From NCBI RefSeq assembly GCF_027789125.1, contig NZ_JAQFVF010000033.1, positions 1 through 64,000 of the forward strand: a stretch of DNA of 64,000 bases, given 5' to 3'. The notes under the pieces were generated by a model. That model had not been told where the DNA came from. It did no database searches and saw only the letters and a list, made by a program, of their open reading frames with translations. The position numbers and the translations under genes are program-made. This document shows positions 25,830-35,043 of the stretch, one piece after another (the first letter of the stretch is position 1; each line of letters opens with the position of its first letter). The stretch comes from Paenibacillus aestuarii (GTDB taxonomy: Bacteria; Bacillota; Bacilli; Paenibacillales; NBRC-103111).

Positions 25830-26642
25830 ATGAAAAGATTGCTTCTTAACGCTATCGCTGTGCTTCTCGCGCTGCTATTTATTTTTCCGCTGATCTGGAT
25901 GCTGCTCGTGTCCCTTAAGCCCGACGGTGTCAACGTCTATACGCTTAAAGATTGGGTTACGTTCTCGGATCTGCAGCTTGGCAATTATGTCAAGGTGATC
26001 ACAACGTCGCAAATTTTGCGCTGGACCTGGAACAGCACGCTGATCGGGGAAATTACGACAGTTATTTCCTTGCTCTTTAGCTCGTTAGCGGCTTTCACCT
26101 TTTCCAAGATGCCTTTCAAGTCCAAAGGCTTGTTCTACGTGCTGATCGCATCAGGGCTGCTTATTCCGACGGAAGCGATTCTTATTCCGCTGTATGAGAC
26201 GACGCTGCATTTGAAGCTGATCGACAACATCTGGGCCATCATTCTTCCAGGCTTGACCAATCCGATCGGGATTCTGCTGCTTAAGCAGTTCATGGACGGC
26301 GTTCCGAAGGACTACATCGAAGCCGCCCAAATCGACGGATGCCCGAGCAGCGGCCTCTGGTGGCGCATCTGCCTGCCTTTGACCAAATCAGCCATGGTCT
26401 CCGTCGGCATCTTTTATTTCATCATGTCATGGAATAACTTCCTCTGGCCTTATTTGTCCATCACTTCACAAGAGAACATGATCCTGTCGGCAGGACTACC
26501 TACCTTTTTGTCGAATAATATAATGTCGTTGAACATGATCATGGCGGCGAGTGCCATAGCGGCCATTCCAACGATTATCGTCTTCATCGTCCTGCAGCGC
26601 CACATCGTTCAAGGCGTCGCGATGTCAGGCATTAAGGGGTAA
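25830..26642 (+). CDS. Sugar ABC transporter permease (MalG/UgpE type)
   Basis: 270 aa with six membrane helices, starting MKRLLLNAIAVLLALLFIFP. The EAA loop YIEAAQIDGCPSSGLWWRICL lies near residue 165, and the C-terminus IVQGVAMSGIKG matches the MalG/UgpE family ending. GGAGG precedes the ATG. It forms the membrane channel with the preceding permease. Confidence 0.93.
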   Translation: MKRLLLNAIAVLLALLFIFPLIWMLLVSLKPDGVNVYTLKDWVTFSDLQLGNYVKVITTSQILRWTWNSTLIGEITTVISLLFSSLAAFTFSKMPFKSKGLFYVLIASGLLIPTEAILIPLYETTLHLKLIDNIWAIILPGLTNPIGILLLKQFMDGVPKDYIEAAQIDGCPSSGLWWRICLPLTKSAMVSVGIFYFIMSWNNFLWPYLSITSQENMILSAGLPTFLSNNIMSLNMIMAASAIAAIPTIIVFIVLQRHIVQGVAMSGIKG

Positions 26643-26681
26643 TCAGCGACACTGATTCAAGGGAAGGAAAGGGCCGGCCAC

Positions 26682-28511
26682 ATGACCCAAAGATTCGGAA
26701 AAAAATCCGGGTGGCACAAGCTGTCCCCCTGGATACGCATATGGACGAGCAGCATACGTTATAAATGGATGCTGCTTTTATTTCTATTTTCCCTGACGCC
26801 CTTGCTGGCCATGGGATTTATTTCGTATTCGATCTCAAAATCGACGATTAACTCGAAAATAACGGAATACTCCGAGCAGCTGCTGAAACAAACCGCGGAC
26901 AATATGGATACCCGCCTAGGTATTTACAAGGATATGATGATGCAAGTTGTAGGCAACAATGAAATCGTTTCCATGCTGCGGGCCCTGGATGGCACAGATG
27001 GTTCGCAGTACGATCTGGACAGCTTATCGCTGACAACGAAGCTTTCCACGATTATTGCGATTAATCAGGACTTCCAATCGATCTCTTTTTTATCACCGAA
27101 GCATTATATCAAAGGTATTTATCGTTGGAGCGATCGTTCGGTCGGCATCGTTTCGCCGTTTCTCCGCACACTGGAGGATGGCAGTAACTTCCGCTGGTTT
27201 CCCACCCGAATCGGCACTTATGTCGACAGCTTGAACTCGCAGAGTGTACCTGTATTTTCACTCGCCAAACAGATTTATAAGACGTCGGATGATAGTCCCG
27301 TCGGTATTATCGCTGTGCTGGATATTCGCGAAGATGTGCTGAAGGAGATTGGGACGAAGACGACCAAGAGCAATCTGGACATCCAGAGCTTTGTCATCGA
27401 TGGGTCCGGCCTGATCGTATCCTATCCGGATAACCAGTTCCTGGGCAAACATGTCAGAGAAGTACTGGGAGAGGACGGTTATGCGCAGATCTTGAAGTCG
27501 CAGCCGCAGACGAGCGGCTTTCCGCTGATATACAAGGGGCACCATATGATCGTCAATTACAAAAAGCTGCATACAAACGACTGGATGGTCGTAAACGTCA
27601 TCTCAGAGTCGTCGATGTACAAAGATTCGAACCGCATGCTGCAAATCATCATGATTATTGCGGTCATTTGTATTATTTTTTCCATCGTGACGGCAATGTT
27701 TCTGGCGAACTCCATCTCCAGGCCGATTCTCAAAATGACCCGCCTCATGCGCCAGGTCATGTCCGGCGATTTGAGTGTTCGCTTTATGGCGAAGCGGAGA
27801 AATGACGAATTTGATATACTGGGCGAGAACTTCAATTATATGGTAGCCAAAATCGATGAGCTGCTCAAAGCGGTCTATGAGGAGCAGAACCATAAGCGGG
27901 TCGCCGAGCTCAAAGCGCTGCAGGCGCAGATTAATCCTCACTTTTTATATAACACGTTGGATATTATTAAATGGACGGCTTTGCTGCAGAAGGCTGGGCA
28001 TGCCGCCGAAATGGTCAGTCTGCTTTCCCGATTGCTGCGCATCAGCCTTGGCAAAGGCGAGGAGACTGTCACCGTTGAGGAAGAAATCGAGCATGTGCAG
28101 TGTTATCTGGGCATTCAGAAGTTCAGATTCAACTTTAACATTCAGACGTATGTCCACCTCGACGATGAAGTGCGGCTGCTGCGGACGCCAAAGCTGATCC
28201 TGCAGCCGATTGTGGAGAATGCGATTCTTCACGCTTTTACTGAGCGCGAAGATGCAGGCGGAGAGATTCACATTCGCTGTGGCATGCACCCGGACAGGGG
28301 CATTCGGTTTGAAGTCGCGGATAACGGTCGGGGCATGGACCCGGCTACAGTGGAAAGCTTAGGTGCTCCCAGTGACAAAATGGGCGGGATCGGTCTGGCT
28401 AATGTCGATGAGCGCATTAAGCTGATCTGCGGCACAGACTATGGACTGGACATTCAGAGTGAACCTGGCAGGGGGACGACCATCCGGATTCGGCTCCCTT
28501 TCATGAGGTAG
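26682..28511 (+). CDS. YesM-type sensor histidine kinase
   Basis: 609 aa. TM1 is near residues 28-48, followed by a dCACHE extracellular sensor (50-300), TM2 (about 315-340), HAMP (340-390) and a His_kinase domain with NPHFLYNTLD, phospho-acceptor H420. The ATPase domain has LQPIVENAI, DNGRGM and GIGLANV. This is the LytS/YesM class that in Bacilli senses sugars and activates nearby transporter genes through an AraC-type regulator. ATG 26682 follows AAGGAAAGGG. It lies 39 bp after the permeases and 13 bp before its regulator gene. Confidence 0.93.
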   Translation: MTQRFGKKSGWHKLSPWIRIWTSSIRYKWMLLLFLFSLTPLLAMGFISYSISKSTINSKITEYSEQLLKQTADNMDTRLGIYKDMMMQVVGNNEIVSMLRALDGTDGSQYDLDSLSLTTKLSTIIAINQDFQSISFLSPKHYIKGIYRWSDRSVGIVSPFLRTLEDGSNFRWFPTRIGTYVDSLNSQSVPVFSLAKQIYKTSDDSPVGIIAVLDIREDVLKEIGTKTTKSNLDIQSFVIDGSGLIVSYPDNQFLGKHVREVLGEDGYAQILKSQPQTSGFPLIYKGHHMIVNYKKLHTNDWMVVNVISESSMYKDSNRMLQIIMIIAVICIIFSIVTAMFLANSISRPILKMTRLMRQVMSGDLSVRFMAKRRNDEFDILGENFNYMVAKIDELLKAVYEEQNHKRVAELKALQAQINPHFLYNTLDIIKWTALLQKAGHAAEMVSLLSRLLRISLGKGEETVTVEEEIEHVQCYLGIQKFRFNFNIQTYVHLDDEVRLLRTPKLILQPIVENAILHAFTEREDAGGEIHIRCGMHPDRGIRFEVADNGRGMDPATVESLGAPSDKMGGIGLANVDERIKLICGTDYGLDIQSEPGRGTTIRIRLPFMR

Positions 28512-28524
28512 GAGGAACATCATC

Positions 28525-30093
28525 GTGCGAGTGGTCATTGTGGAAGATGAATATATTGTCAGGTTCGGCATCCGGTCGATGATCGACTGGGATAAGCTCG
28601 GCATGACAGTGACAGGCGAGGCCGCTAACGGTCAAGAAGCGCTGGAGTTGATGCGCGATGAGCTGCCGGACATATTAATTACGGATATCAAAATGCCGGT
28701 TATGGACGGTCTGGCGCTCATTGCCGAAGCCCGGCAGTTGAGCCCGCAGCTGAAAATTTTGATTCTCAGCAATTTGGAGGATTTTCAATATGCGAAGGAA
28801 GCGATTCGTTACGGCGTCTCGGAATATTTGATTAAATCGGACATGATGCCGAGGGACTTTGAGCGCGCCTTACTGCAAGTGAAAGAGGTGATTGAGCGTA
28901 CGGCTCAGACCGGCGGCGAGAAAAAGGAAGCGGCCATGGAACCGATGCGCCGGGAGAAGCTGCTGCTTGATCTCGCAGAGGGAATATGCGACGATGCAGC
29001 CAACCTGTGGGAGGAATTAGGACTCCCCGCATGGGAAGCGCCCGTGTATGTGCTTCATCTTTGCAGAGAGGGGATGGAGCAAGGGGTTACCGCCGGGCAA
29101 GGGCAGCAATTCCGGGAGATGCTGGAGGATATGCTGGCGGAGCGGGAAGCGGACTATGAAGCGTTCGCCGATCGTCAGGGGGAAATAAATATGCTGCTAT
29201 TTCCCGGCATGCCAGCTGCGCAAGCACACAAGTGGGTGTCGGGTTTGGCAGACACCTTGATTCAGCAGTTGAAGCCATCCGGTATGCGGTGTACGATCGG
29301 TATTAGCTCCGGCGTGGAGGAAGCCGGGAAGCTGCAGCAAGGTTTTGAACAGGCCAAATTGGCGGTCAAATATAAAATGTTTGTCGGCAGCGGCAGAGCG
29401 ATCGCCTTCGGCGAAGATTACGGACCTGCTGCGGGCAACCGTCCCCAAGAGCCGCTTCGCGTGAGCGCGAGCCACATTCACTCGATGGTCTATGCCTTTC
29501 AGGCCAAGGAGCTGCGTCTGCATTTGGAAACGTTGTTCGAACAGTTGGCTTTGCGCAAAGATTTGGATATGGTGCAAATTATTTCGTTGGAGCTGCTCAT
29601 TATGCTTACAAGCCTGTGGTCGGATGTGAACAGCGATCAGGAAAGCATGATTGAGTTGAAAAAGCAGTACTACGACCAAATCTCCAAGCTGGAAACGATT
29701 CATGAGAGTAAAGCCTGGTTTATTCAAGCGTTTGATGAGCTGATTGCCCATATGGTTGGCGTCTACAACAGTGACCGAAACAGCATTATTAAAGCGACAC
29801 AATACATTCAGCAGTATTACCATCAGGAAATTTCCTTGCAATCGATCAGCAGCTTCGTTCATTTAAGCAAAAACTATTTTGCCAATCTATTCAAAAAAGA
29901 GATGGGAGAGAGCTTTCTTGAGCACTTGACGCGTGTGCGCATTGAGAAAGCCAAGACGCTGCTGACCGGTGAGCTGAAGACGGCGGATATCGGTCATTTG
30001 GTAGGCATACCGGATCCAAAGTATTTCTCTAAAGTGTTTAAAAAAATTGCTGGCGTATCGCCTTCCGAATATCGTCATCGAGCCAAAGGTTAA
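28525..30093 (+). CDS. YesN-type response regulator with AraC DNA-binding domain
   Basis: 522 aa, GTG start with AGGAGG 10 bases upstream. The receiver (1-120) has phospho-acceptor D54 in ILITDIKMP and K104 in YLIKSD. A central region of about 280 residues links to two C-terminal AraC helix-turn-helix motifs (about 420-520): ISLQSISSFVHLSKNYFANLFKKEMG and TADIGHLVGIPDPKYFSKVFKK. It is the partner of the YesM-type kinase and probably activates the ABC transporter and perhaps the hydrolase genes. A weak TGCAAACGCTTAC follows the stop. Confidence 0.93.
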   Translation: MRVVIVEDEYIVRFGIRSMIDWDKLGMTVTGEAANGQEALELMRDELPDILITDIKMPVMDGLALIAEARQLSPQLKILILSNLEDFQYAKEAIRYGVSEYLIKSDMMPRDFERALLQVKEVIERTAQTGGEKKEAAMEPMRREKLLLDLAEGICDDAANLWEELGLPAWEAPVYVLHLCREGMEQGVTAGQGQQFREMLEDMLAEREADYEAFADRQGEINMLLFPGMPAAQAHKWVSGLADTLIQQLKPSGMRCTIGISSGVEEAGKLQQGFEQAKLAVKYKMFVGSGRAIAFGEDYGPAAGNRPQEPLRVSASHIHSMVYAFQAKELRLHLETLFEQLALRKDLDMVQIISLELLIMLTSLWSDVNSDQESMIELKKQYYDQISKLETIHESKAWFIQAFDELIAHMVGVYNSDRNSIIKATQYIQQYYHQEISLQSISSFVHLSKNYFANLFKKEMGESFLEHLTRVRIEKAKTLLTGELKTADIGHLVGIPDPKYFSKVFKKIAGVSPSEYRHRAKG

Positions 30094-30126
30094 CTGCAAA
30101 CGCTTACTGAGAAGAGGGGGTCACAG

Positions 30127-31428
30127 ATGCAAAAAGCGTATCGCCGAGGCCGGCTGCTGTTCATCGTTCTCACGCTTAGCCTCTATGCGACCGGATGCTC
30201 GGGTGTCTGGAGCGGCCGCTCCACCGGACAGATGGATCAAGCTGCTATGAGGCAGGAACAGGCTCCGGTGGAGCTCACGTTCTGGAATCCGTTCGGGGGC
30301 GGCGAGGGGGACTATGTCGAGCAGATTATTCATGATTTTAATGCATCCCAGCAGCGGATCCAAGTGAAACAGCTGCGCTTGGAATCCAATGAGTACTATG
30401 TAAAGCTGGGTACTGCGCTTTCTTCAGGCAAAGGCCCTGACGTGGCCGTCGTCCATGCCGACCGGATTTCGCCCTTCGTCAAGGCGAAGCAGATTATTCC
30501 GCTGCAGGCGCTGGCCACTGAGGCCGGGTTTGCTTTTCAAGAAATCGAGGATGCCAATGTCGCGAGTGTCAGCTTTGACGGTCAGCCTTATGCCGTGCCG
30601 CTCGACACGCACTTTCACATGCTCTATTACAATAAAGCGATATTCCGGCAGGCAGGCTTATTGAACGCGGATGAGACTCCACAGCTGGGCGAAATGACGC
30701 CGGAAGGGTTTACGCGAATGCTGCAGCAAATTCAGCAGAAAGTGCCGGACGTTCAGCCGCTGGCGGTGAACACGCCGTTCTTCCAGGAGCCGTTCCTGAA
30801 TATGTACGACGAAGCGGGCGGCGAGCTGCTGACGCCGGATATGACGAGAGCGGCTATTCATAATGATAAAGCGCTGCGCGTGCTGAAGTTTTATCAGCAG
30901 CTATACGCCGAAGGGCTGGCGGACATTCACGATAAAACGCCGTGGGATTCGTTTCATAACGGCAAAGCCGCCCTATGGTTCGGCGGGGTATGGGAAGCAG
31001 GCCATCACCTGAACGACGCCTCGCTGTCGGTCGGCATGATGCCTCTTCCGCCGATATTCGGCAGCTCCGTGCATTGGGGCAGTGCACATACGCTGGTCAT
31101 CCCGGCTTATGTGGTGAGGGAGAAACAGCAAGCTGCGATGGAGTTTATGAAATATTTTTCCGAAGTCGGCAGCCTGACGTGGGGGCAGGCGGGGCACGTG
31201 CCTGCCAATCGCGCTGTCGTACAAAGCGCATCCTATCAGGAGCTGCCGTACCGCAAGCTGTTCATTGAAGCGCAGCATCAGGTGAAGTTCGCGCCTCGCA
31301 CCGATAAGTACGGGACGCTGTTCACGGCGCTGTCCGAAGAGCTGCAGAGCATCGTGCTGAGCGGCAGAGACCCGGACGAAGGCTTGGCGGCACTGGAGAA
31401 AAAGCTGAACGATATTTTAGCCAATTAA
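30127..31428 (+). CDS. Second sugar-binding lipoprotein, paralogue of the one at 23424
   Basis: 433 aa with lipobox LYATGC (Cys23). It aligns along its full length with the first binding protein: TFWNPFGGGEGDYVEQII, QLRLESNEYYVKLGTALSS, DVAVVHADRISPFVKAKQII, YAVPLDTHFHMLYYNK and KFAPRTDKYGTLF. Its linker after the Cys is shorter. It is 33 bases after the YesN-type regulator, probably in the same transcript, and lacks its own permeases. It could give the transporter a second specificity, or present the ligand to the kinase sensor domain. Which of these holds cannot be told from sequence. Confidence 0.92.
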   Translation: MQKAYRRGRLLFIVLTLSLYATGCSGVWSGRSTGQMDQAAMRQEQAPVELTFWNPFGGGEGDYVEQIIHDFNASQQRIQVKQLRLESNEYYVKLGTALSSGKGPDVAVVHADRISPFVKAKQIIPLQALATEAGFAFQEIEDANVASVSFDGQPYAVPLDTHFHMLYYNKAIFRQAGLLNADETPQLGEMTPEGFTRMLQQIQQKVPDVQPLAVNTPFFQEPFLNMYDEAGGELLTPDMTRAAIHNDKALRVLKFYQQLYAEGLADIHDKTPWDSFHNGKAALWFGGVWEAGHHLNDASLSVGMMPLPPIFGSSVHWGSAHTLVIPAYVVREKQQAAMEFMKYFSEVGSLTWGQAGHVPANRAVVQSASYQELPYRKLFIEAQHQVKFAPRTDKYGTLFTALSEELQSIVLSGRDPDEGLAALEKKLNDILAN

Positions 31429-31448
31429 ACGTATATGGCGTTAAATAA

Positions 31449-31497
31449 ACAAGCGGCAACCCGGAGCATGAACGATCATGTCAGGGTTGCCGCTTTT
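31449..31497. terminator. Bidirectional terminator at the end of the sugar operon
   Basis: AAGCGGCAACCC/GGGTTGCCGCTT long stem with TTTGT after it, just beyond the stop of the second binding protein and beside the convergent lyase-like gene. Confidence 0.85.
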
Positions 31498-31498
31498 G

Positions 31499-34400
31499 TC
31501 ATTTGTGAAGTGCTATAAGAACCTGCTGCAGCCAAGCGGCCAACTTGCCATCCAGCTTGCCTTGGCTGGATTGCGTCTGTACTTCGCTGCTTAATTGATC
31601 CAGGACAGCGTTCAATTTGCTGCCGTCCAGCTTTTGCAGCAGGCTGGTCAAGGCCTTGAGGGCTGTATAGGCCTGCGGATGCTTGATCCAGCCGTTGTTT
31701 TTGGCGATCAGCAGCAGTTCATCCAGGTGGTTGATGTCCATGACGACTTGGAAGGACATGGAGCTGACGGACGTATTACCGGCATTATCGGTTGCGGACA
31801 CCTCGATGAGGTGGCTGCCGAGCTGCAGCGACAGCGGCTCCAAGGCAGCCGGAACGCTGATCGGGGCGCCATCCAGCTTCACGGCAAATTGGTTAACGCC
31901 GCTAAGCGTATCACTCACAGCCACTTGGAGCTGGACAGTATCCGTAAGGTAGACGAGCGGGCTTGCCTGTATGCGGATCTCGGGTCCGGTCGTATCGGCC
32001 GGAGGCCATTCTTCTGTAGCCTCGACGCCGGGATCTTTCTCGTAATTCGTCCCGAGACTGGCTACCTGGTTGCCTTTTAGCTCAATCCCCGTACCTGCCT
32101 CGAGCTTAATTCCATTCGTGTTGCCCGCCAGCGAGTTATTGTAGATTTGCACGTTTTGAGGCTCGCCTTTGCCGATGTTATTGGCATTTTGATCACCATT
32201 ATCGTAGGCCAGCAGGATCCCCCAATAATTCACTGCTGTATTGTTGCGAATGATGTTATCACGAATGACCGTCCCTGGCCCGTTTAGAATACGGATCCCG
32301 ACCGCGTTATCAATGGTGGTTGTATTTTCCAAAATATTGTGTTCAATGATCGTATCCGGCGTGCCCATTGACACATTCACACCTTCGCGCGTGTTGCGAA
32401 TGAGATTGTCATGGATGTAGTTGCGCGGCCCCGATTTGCTGTGATTCGTCGGTGCCGTGCCGCCGGTGTTGCCGAGACCGACTGCGCCGCCCGTGAAAAT
32501 ATCCGTCACCTGATTACCGTAAATTTCGTTGAAGTATTCCAACTCACCGTGCATATCGATCGCATCCAGCTTTGTCCGGTTAAACGTACTGTTGCGGATG
32601 ACGTTGTTATGAGCCACGTTCTGAATCAAGGCGCCGTGGCGCATGTAGGGTCCTTCAAACGATGAATCTTCAACAAGGTTCCAGCGCGTATCATTGTCAA
32701 AGCCCAAGCGGTCCACCTTGGGGATACCTTGGAAGGAGACACCGTAACCGGCTCCACCAGGGCCGACATCCGTCGCATTGCGAAAGGTGCCATTTCGGAT
32801 CACCACATCGTGGCTGCTTTCCACCCGGATGCCCATGCGGCTGAACTTCTCTACCGTCACATGATCAATCGTGACATTGTAGGAAGGCTCCTCACCGTAA
32901 TTTGCGACGATGATCGCACTGTCCGGGCCGCCGCCGTCCGGATTATTCACAGTGTGATCCGTGGAATAGGCACCGGTCCAAGATGAGGTCACCGTCAAGT
33001 TGGAGATGACAAAATCGTGCTGACGGACGGATTTGAGTGCGGTACTGTTTTTAACCTTATTCAGCGCCGTTTTGATGATCGCGCCTGCTTGGTTTTCTCC
33101 GCGCAGGTTGACGCCGGATTTCAAGGCAATATTCATCGTCCCGTCAGGGGCGCTGTTCAAGTTGTAGACGCCGCTGGGCAGATAAACTTCGTCGCCGCTG
33201 ACAGCCGCATTGATTGCCGCCTGCAGCGCCGGGCGGTCGTCATTACTGTTGTCGGCCGGATCCGCGCCGTAATCGAGCACATTCAGCGTCCGGCCGGTGA
33301 CCGGGTTCGGCGTGTGCAGCACGTGCTCGGAACCGTCCGGATTCGTCATGCCCGGCTGCGTGAATGGCAGAGTTCCCGGCGGCGGGCCAGGCACATAATA
33401 AGGGATGATGGCAACGGGTGTGTCCCCATTGGCAAACGGGGCATACATATGCACGTCCGTCAGGCTTGTGAACAGGGAGGCGTCGGAGTTGCCGTGGCCG
33501 GTGATCCTTATGTAGCGAGCGGCTGTACCGGGGATGTCGAAAGGCTGCATCGCCGTTGTCCTGCCGCTGCTCTGGCCGCTGAACGCCGGCGACCAATGCT
33601 CGGCGTCCGTAGACGTCTCGATGTCAAACGTCGTCGAGCGCATGTCCCCCTTGTAGAAGGCAATACCTACATAGCCGACCTGAACGATATCATCGAGATC
33701 GTACATAATCCATTGACCGTCGCCGGAGGCGGACCAGCGCGTAAATAAGTTGTTATCGATCGTATTAATCTCGATATTGCCGTCATTGCTGCTGGCCGTA
33801 ACGCCAACCACTGGTATCGGCTGAATAGGCTCAGCAAGCGTCTTGCGATTGAGGCTCAAGCCGCTTGTGCTGTAATTGCCGGCCGCATCGCCGGCTTCGA
33901 CGGTGAATGTGTAGTCCGTATTCGGCGTCAAACCGTTCACATCATAATAAGTGGCGCCGTAAACTGTTGCCAGCACCGTGTTATTATTCGAGATGCGGTA
34001 GTTTGTAACGGCCGTATTGTCTGCAGCTGCAGGCCAGGCCAGACTGATGAAGTTCGTACCCAGATTGCCCGCTTTCAGGCTGCTGCCGCCAGGCCATGCG
34101 GGAGGCGTCGTATCACTCGTCTCATCAATCACCTGCTTCACGGCGAGCCTTGGCTTTGGATTGCTGCCAGTCGCTTCTTTGGTGTAGATGTTCAAGCTGA
34201 CGCCTGTGCCAGCCGGATCCGCCACGATAAACGTCACAGCCCCACTGTTCAGATGGCTGCGGACATAGTCGGATACATCTACGGTGTGCAGGACCGGCGT
34301 GACATTGTTTGGCGTAGTTACGGTAAACTTGCCGAGCGAGACGGCGGTGACGAGATCTTTGCCCGGCGCGTTGTCCCAGGTAAGGGTCGTCTCTGACCAC

Positions 34401-34762
34401 GACGTGTCTTCCAGCCCGAGGACGGAGAGTTCAACGTTCGTATTGGAGGAACCTTTTTTGGCGCTGACTTGAAAATAAAACTTGTTCGTCACGTCGTTGA
34501 AGCCCGTGAGATCGAATTTATAGTAGGCATACCGTTTGGTCGTAGCCGTCGAGCTCATGCTGAACAGCCCTTCGGATGTTCCTGTCTTGCTGTTGATGTT
34601 GGTGGCAGGCTTGCTGCTGTCGATCAAGGCATCGTCTGTTTGCAGGGCGTTGCCGGCATCCAGCTCCAGGGCATGTCCCAGAGCAGGGAAAAGGACGAGC
34701 TGCAGGAGCAGGCTGAAGATGAGTAGAGCGGAGATGCGCTTGCGATTGGATTTGAATAACAT
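31499..34762 (-). CDS. Secreted multidomain beta-helix protein (pectate-lyase-like)
   Basis: 1087 aa, ATG 34762 with AGGGGTG 8 bases upstream. A signal peptide (to about GHALEL) is followed by a DNRLRE/CBM96-like domain (YAYYKFDLTGF, SWSETTLTWDNAP; about 35-215), a fibronectin type III domain (225-320), and a discoidin/CBM32-like domain (ITGHGNSDASLFTSLTDVHMY; 325-455). Next is a right-handed beta-helix starting VLDYGADPADNSNDDRPALQAAINAA (about 500-920, with many NVIRNSTFN-like coils). An Ig-like segment and a helical C-terminus complete it. The helix entry motif is that of pectate-lyase-3/rhamnogalacturonase-type enzymes. It likely binds and cuts a plant polysaccharide outside the cell. It is convergent with the ABC operon, with its own cre site. 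Confidence 0.85.
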   Translation of the reverse strand: MLFKSNRKRISALLIFSLLLQLVLFPALGHALELDAGNALQTDDALIDSSKPATNINSKTGTSEGLFSMSSTATTKRYAYYKFDLTGFNDVTNKFYFQVSAKKGSSNTNVELSVLGLEDTSWSETTLTWDNAPGKDLVTAVSLGKFTVTTPNNVTPVLHTVDVSDYVRSHLNSGAVTFIVADPAGTGVSLNIYTKEATGSNPKPRLAVKQVIDETSDTTPPAWPGGSSLKAGNLGTNFISLAWPAAADNTAVTNYRISNNNTVLATVYGATYYDVNGLTPNTDYTFTVEAGDAAGNYSTSGLSLNRKTLAEPIQPIPVVGVTASSNDGNIEINTIDNNLFTRWSASGDGQWIMYDLDDIVQVGYVGIAFYKGDMRSTTFDIETSTDAEHWSPAFSGQSSGRTTAMQPFDIPGTAARYIRITGHGNSDASLFTSLTDVHMYAPFANGDTPVAIIPYYVPGPPPGTLPFTQPGMTNPDGSEHVLHTPNPVTGRTLNVLDYGADPADNSNDDRPALQAAINAAVSGDEVYLPSGVYNLNSAPDGTMNIALKSGVNLRGENQAGAIIKTALNKVKNSTALKSVRQHDFVISNLTVTSSWTGAYSTDHTVNNPDGGGPDSAIIVANYGEEPSYNVTIDHVTVEKFSRMGIRVESSHDVVIRNGTFRNATDVGPGGAGYGVSFQGIPKVDRLGFDNDTRWNLVEDSSFEGPYMRHGALIQNVAHNNVIRNSTFNRTKLDAIDMHGELEYFNEIYGNQVTDIFTGGAVGLGNTGGTAPTNHSKSGPRNYIHDNLIRNTREGVNVSMGTPDTIIEHNILENTTTIDNAVGIRILNGPGTVIRDNIIRNNTAVNYWGILLAYDNGDQNANNIGKGEPQNVQIYNNSLAGNTNGIKLEAGTGIELKGNQVASLGTNYEKDPGVEATEEWPPADTTGPEIRIQASPLVYLTDTVQLQVAVSDTLSGVNQFAVKLDGAPISVPAALEPLSLQLGSHLIEVSATDNAGNTSVSSMSFQVVMDINHLDELLLIAKNNGWIKHPQAYTALKALTSLLQKLDGSKLNAVLDQLSSEVQTQSSQGKLDGKLAAWLQQVLIALHK

Positions 34763-34836
34763 CAAATTGTCACCCCTATCAAAATGTGGTCTTGCTGCCA
34801 AGCGCCGCTAGCTTACGTGAGGCTTGCTGCAGAATG

Positions 34837-34852
34837 TTGGCAACGCTTACAA
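34837..34852 (-). promoter_or_regulatory. CcpA-binding (cre) site of the beta-helix enzyme gene
   Basis: On the minus strand TTGTAAGCGTTGCCAA fits the cre consensus WTGNAANCGNWNNCAW at every position, 75 bp upstream of the start codon. It predicts carbon catabolite repression of this secreted enzyme. Confidence 0.75.
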
Positions 34853-35003
34853 ATTGCGGTGCGAAGGCAAAGCGAAGCTGCGTTTCACCTCACAGTTGGA
34901 CAAAATTGGCTTAGATCTGCCGTATCTTTTTTACTATAAACGTTTCGTTTGGACAGGAAGGATAGGTTTTTTTTATATCCCATTGTGTATTTTCCATATC
35001 TGC

Positions 35004-35040
35004 ACAAAGAAACAGCCAGCCGCGAGGGACTGACTGTTTT
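35004..35040 (-). terminator. Terminator of the 3D/LysM gene
   Basis: Minus-strand stem AACAGTCAG/CTGGCTGTT followed by TCTTT. Confidence 0.7.
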
Positions 35041-35043
35041 CCT

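Noticed and set aside
23424..31428. Assembly duplication as the reason for two similar binding-protein genes
   Set aside because: The DNA and protein sequences differ throughout, and the flanks are unrelated, so they are diverged paralogues.
33017..33748. 243-codon open frame antisense to the beta-helix gene
   Set aside because: Repetitive coding of the beta-helix and CBM regions on the other strand gives long open frames; no start site.
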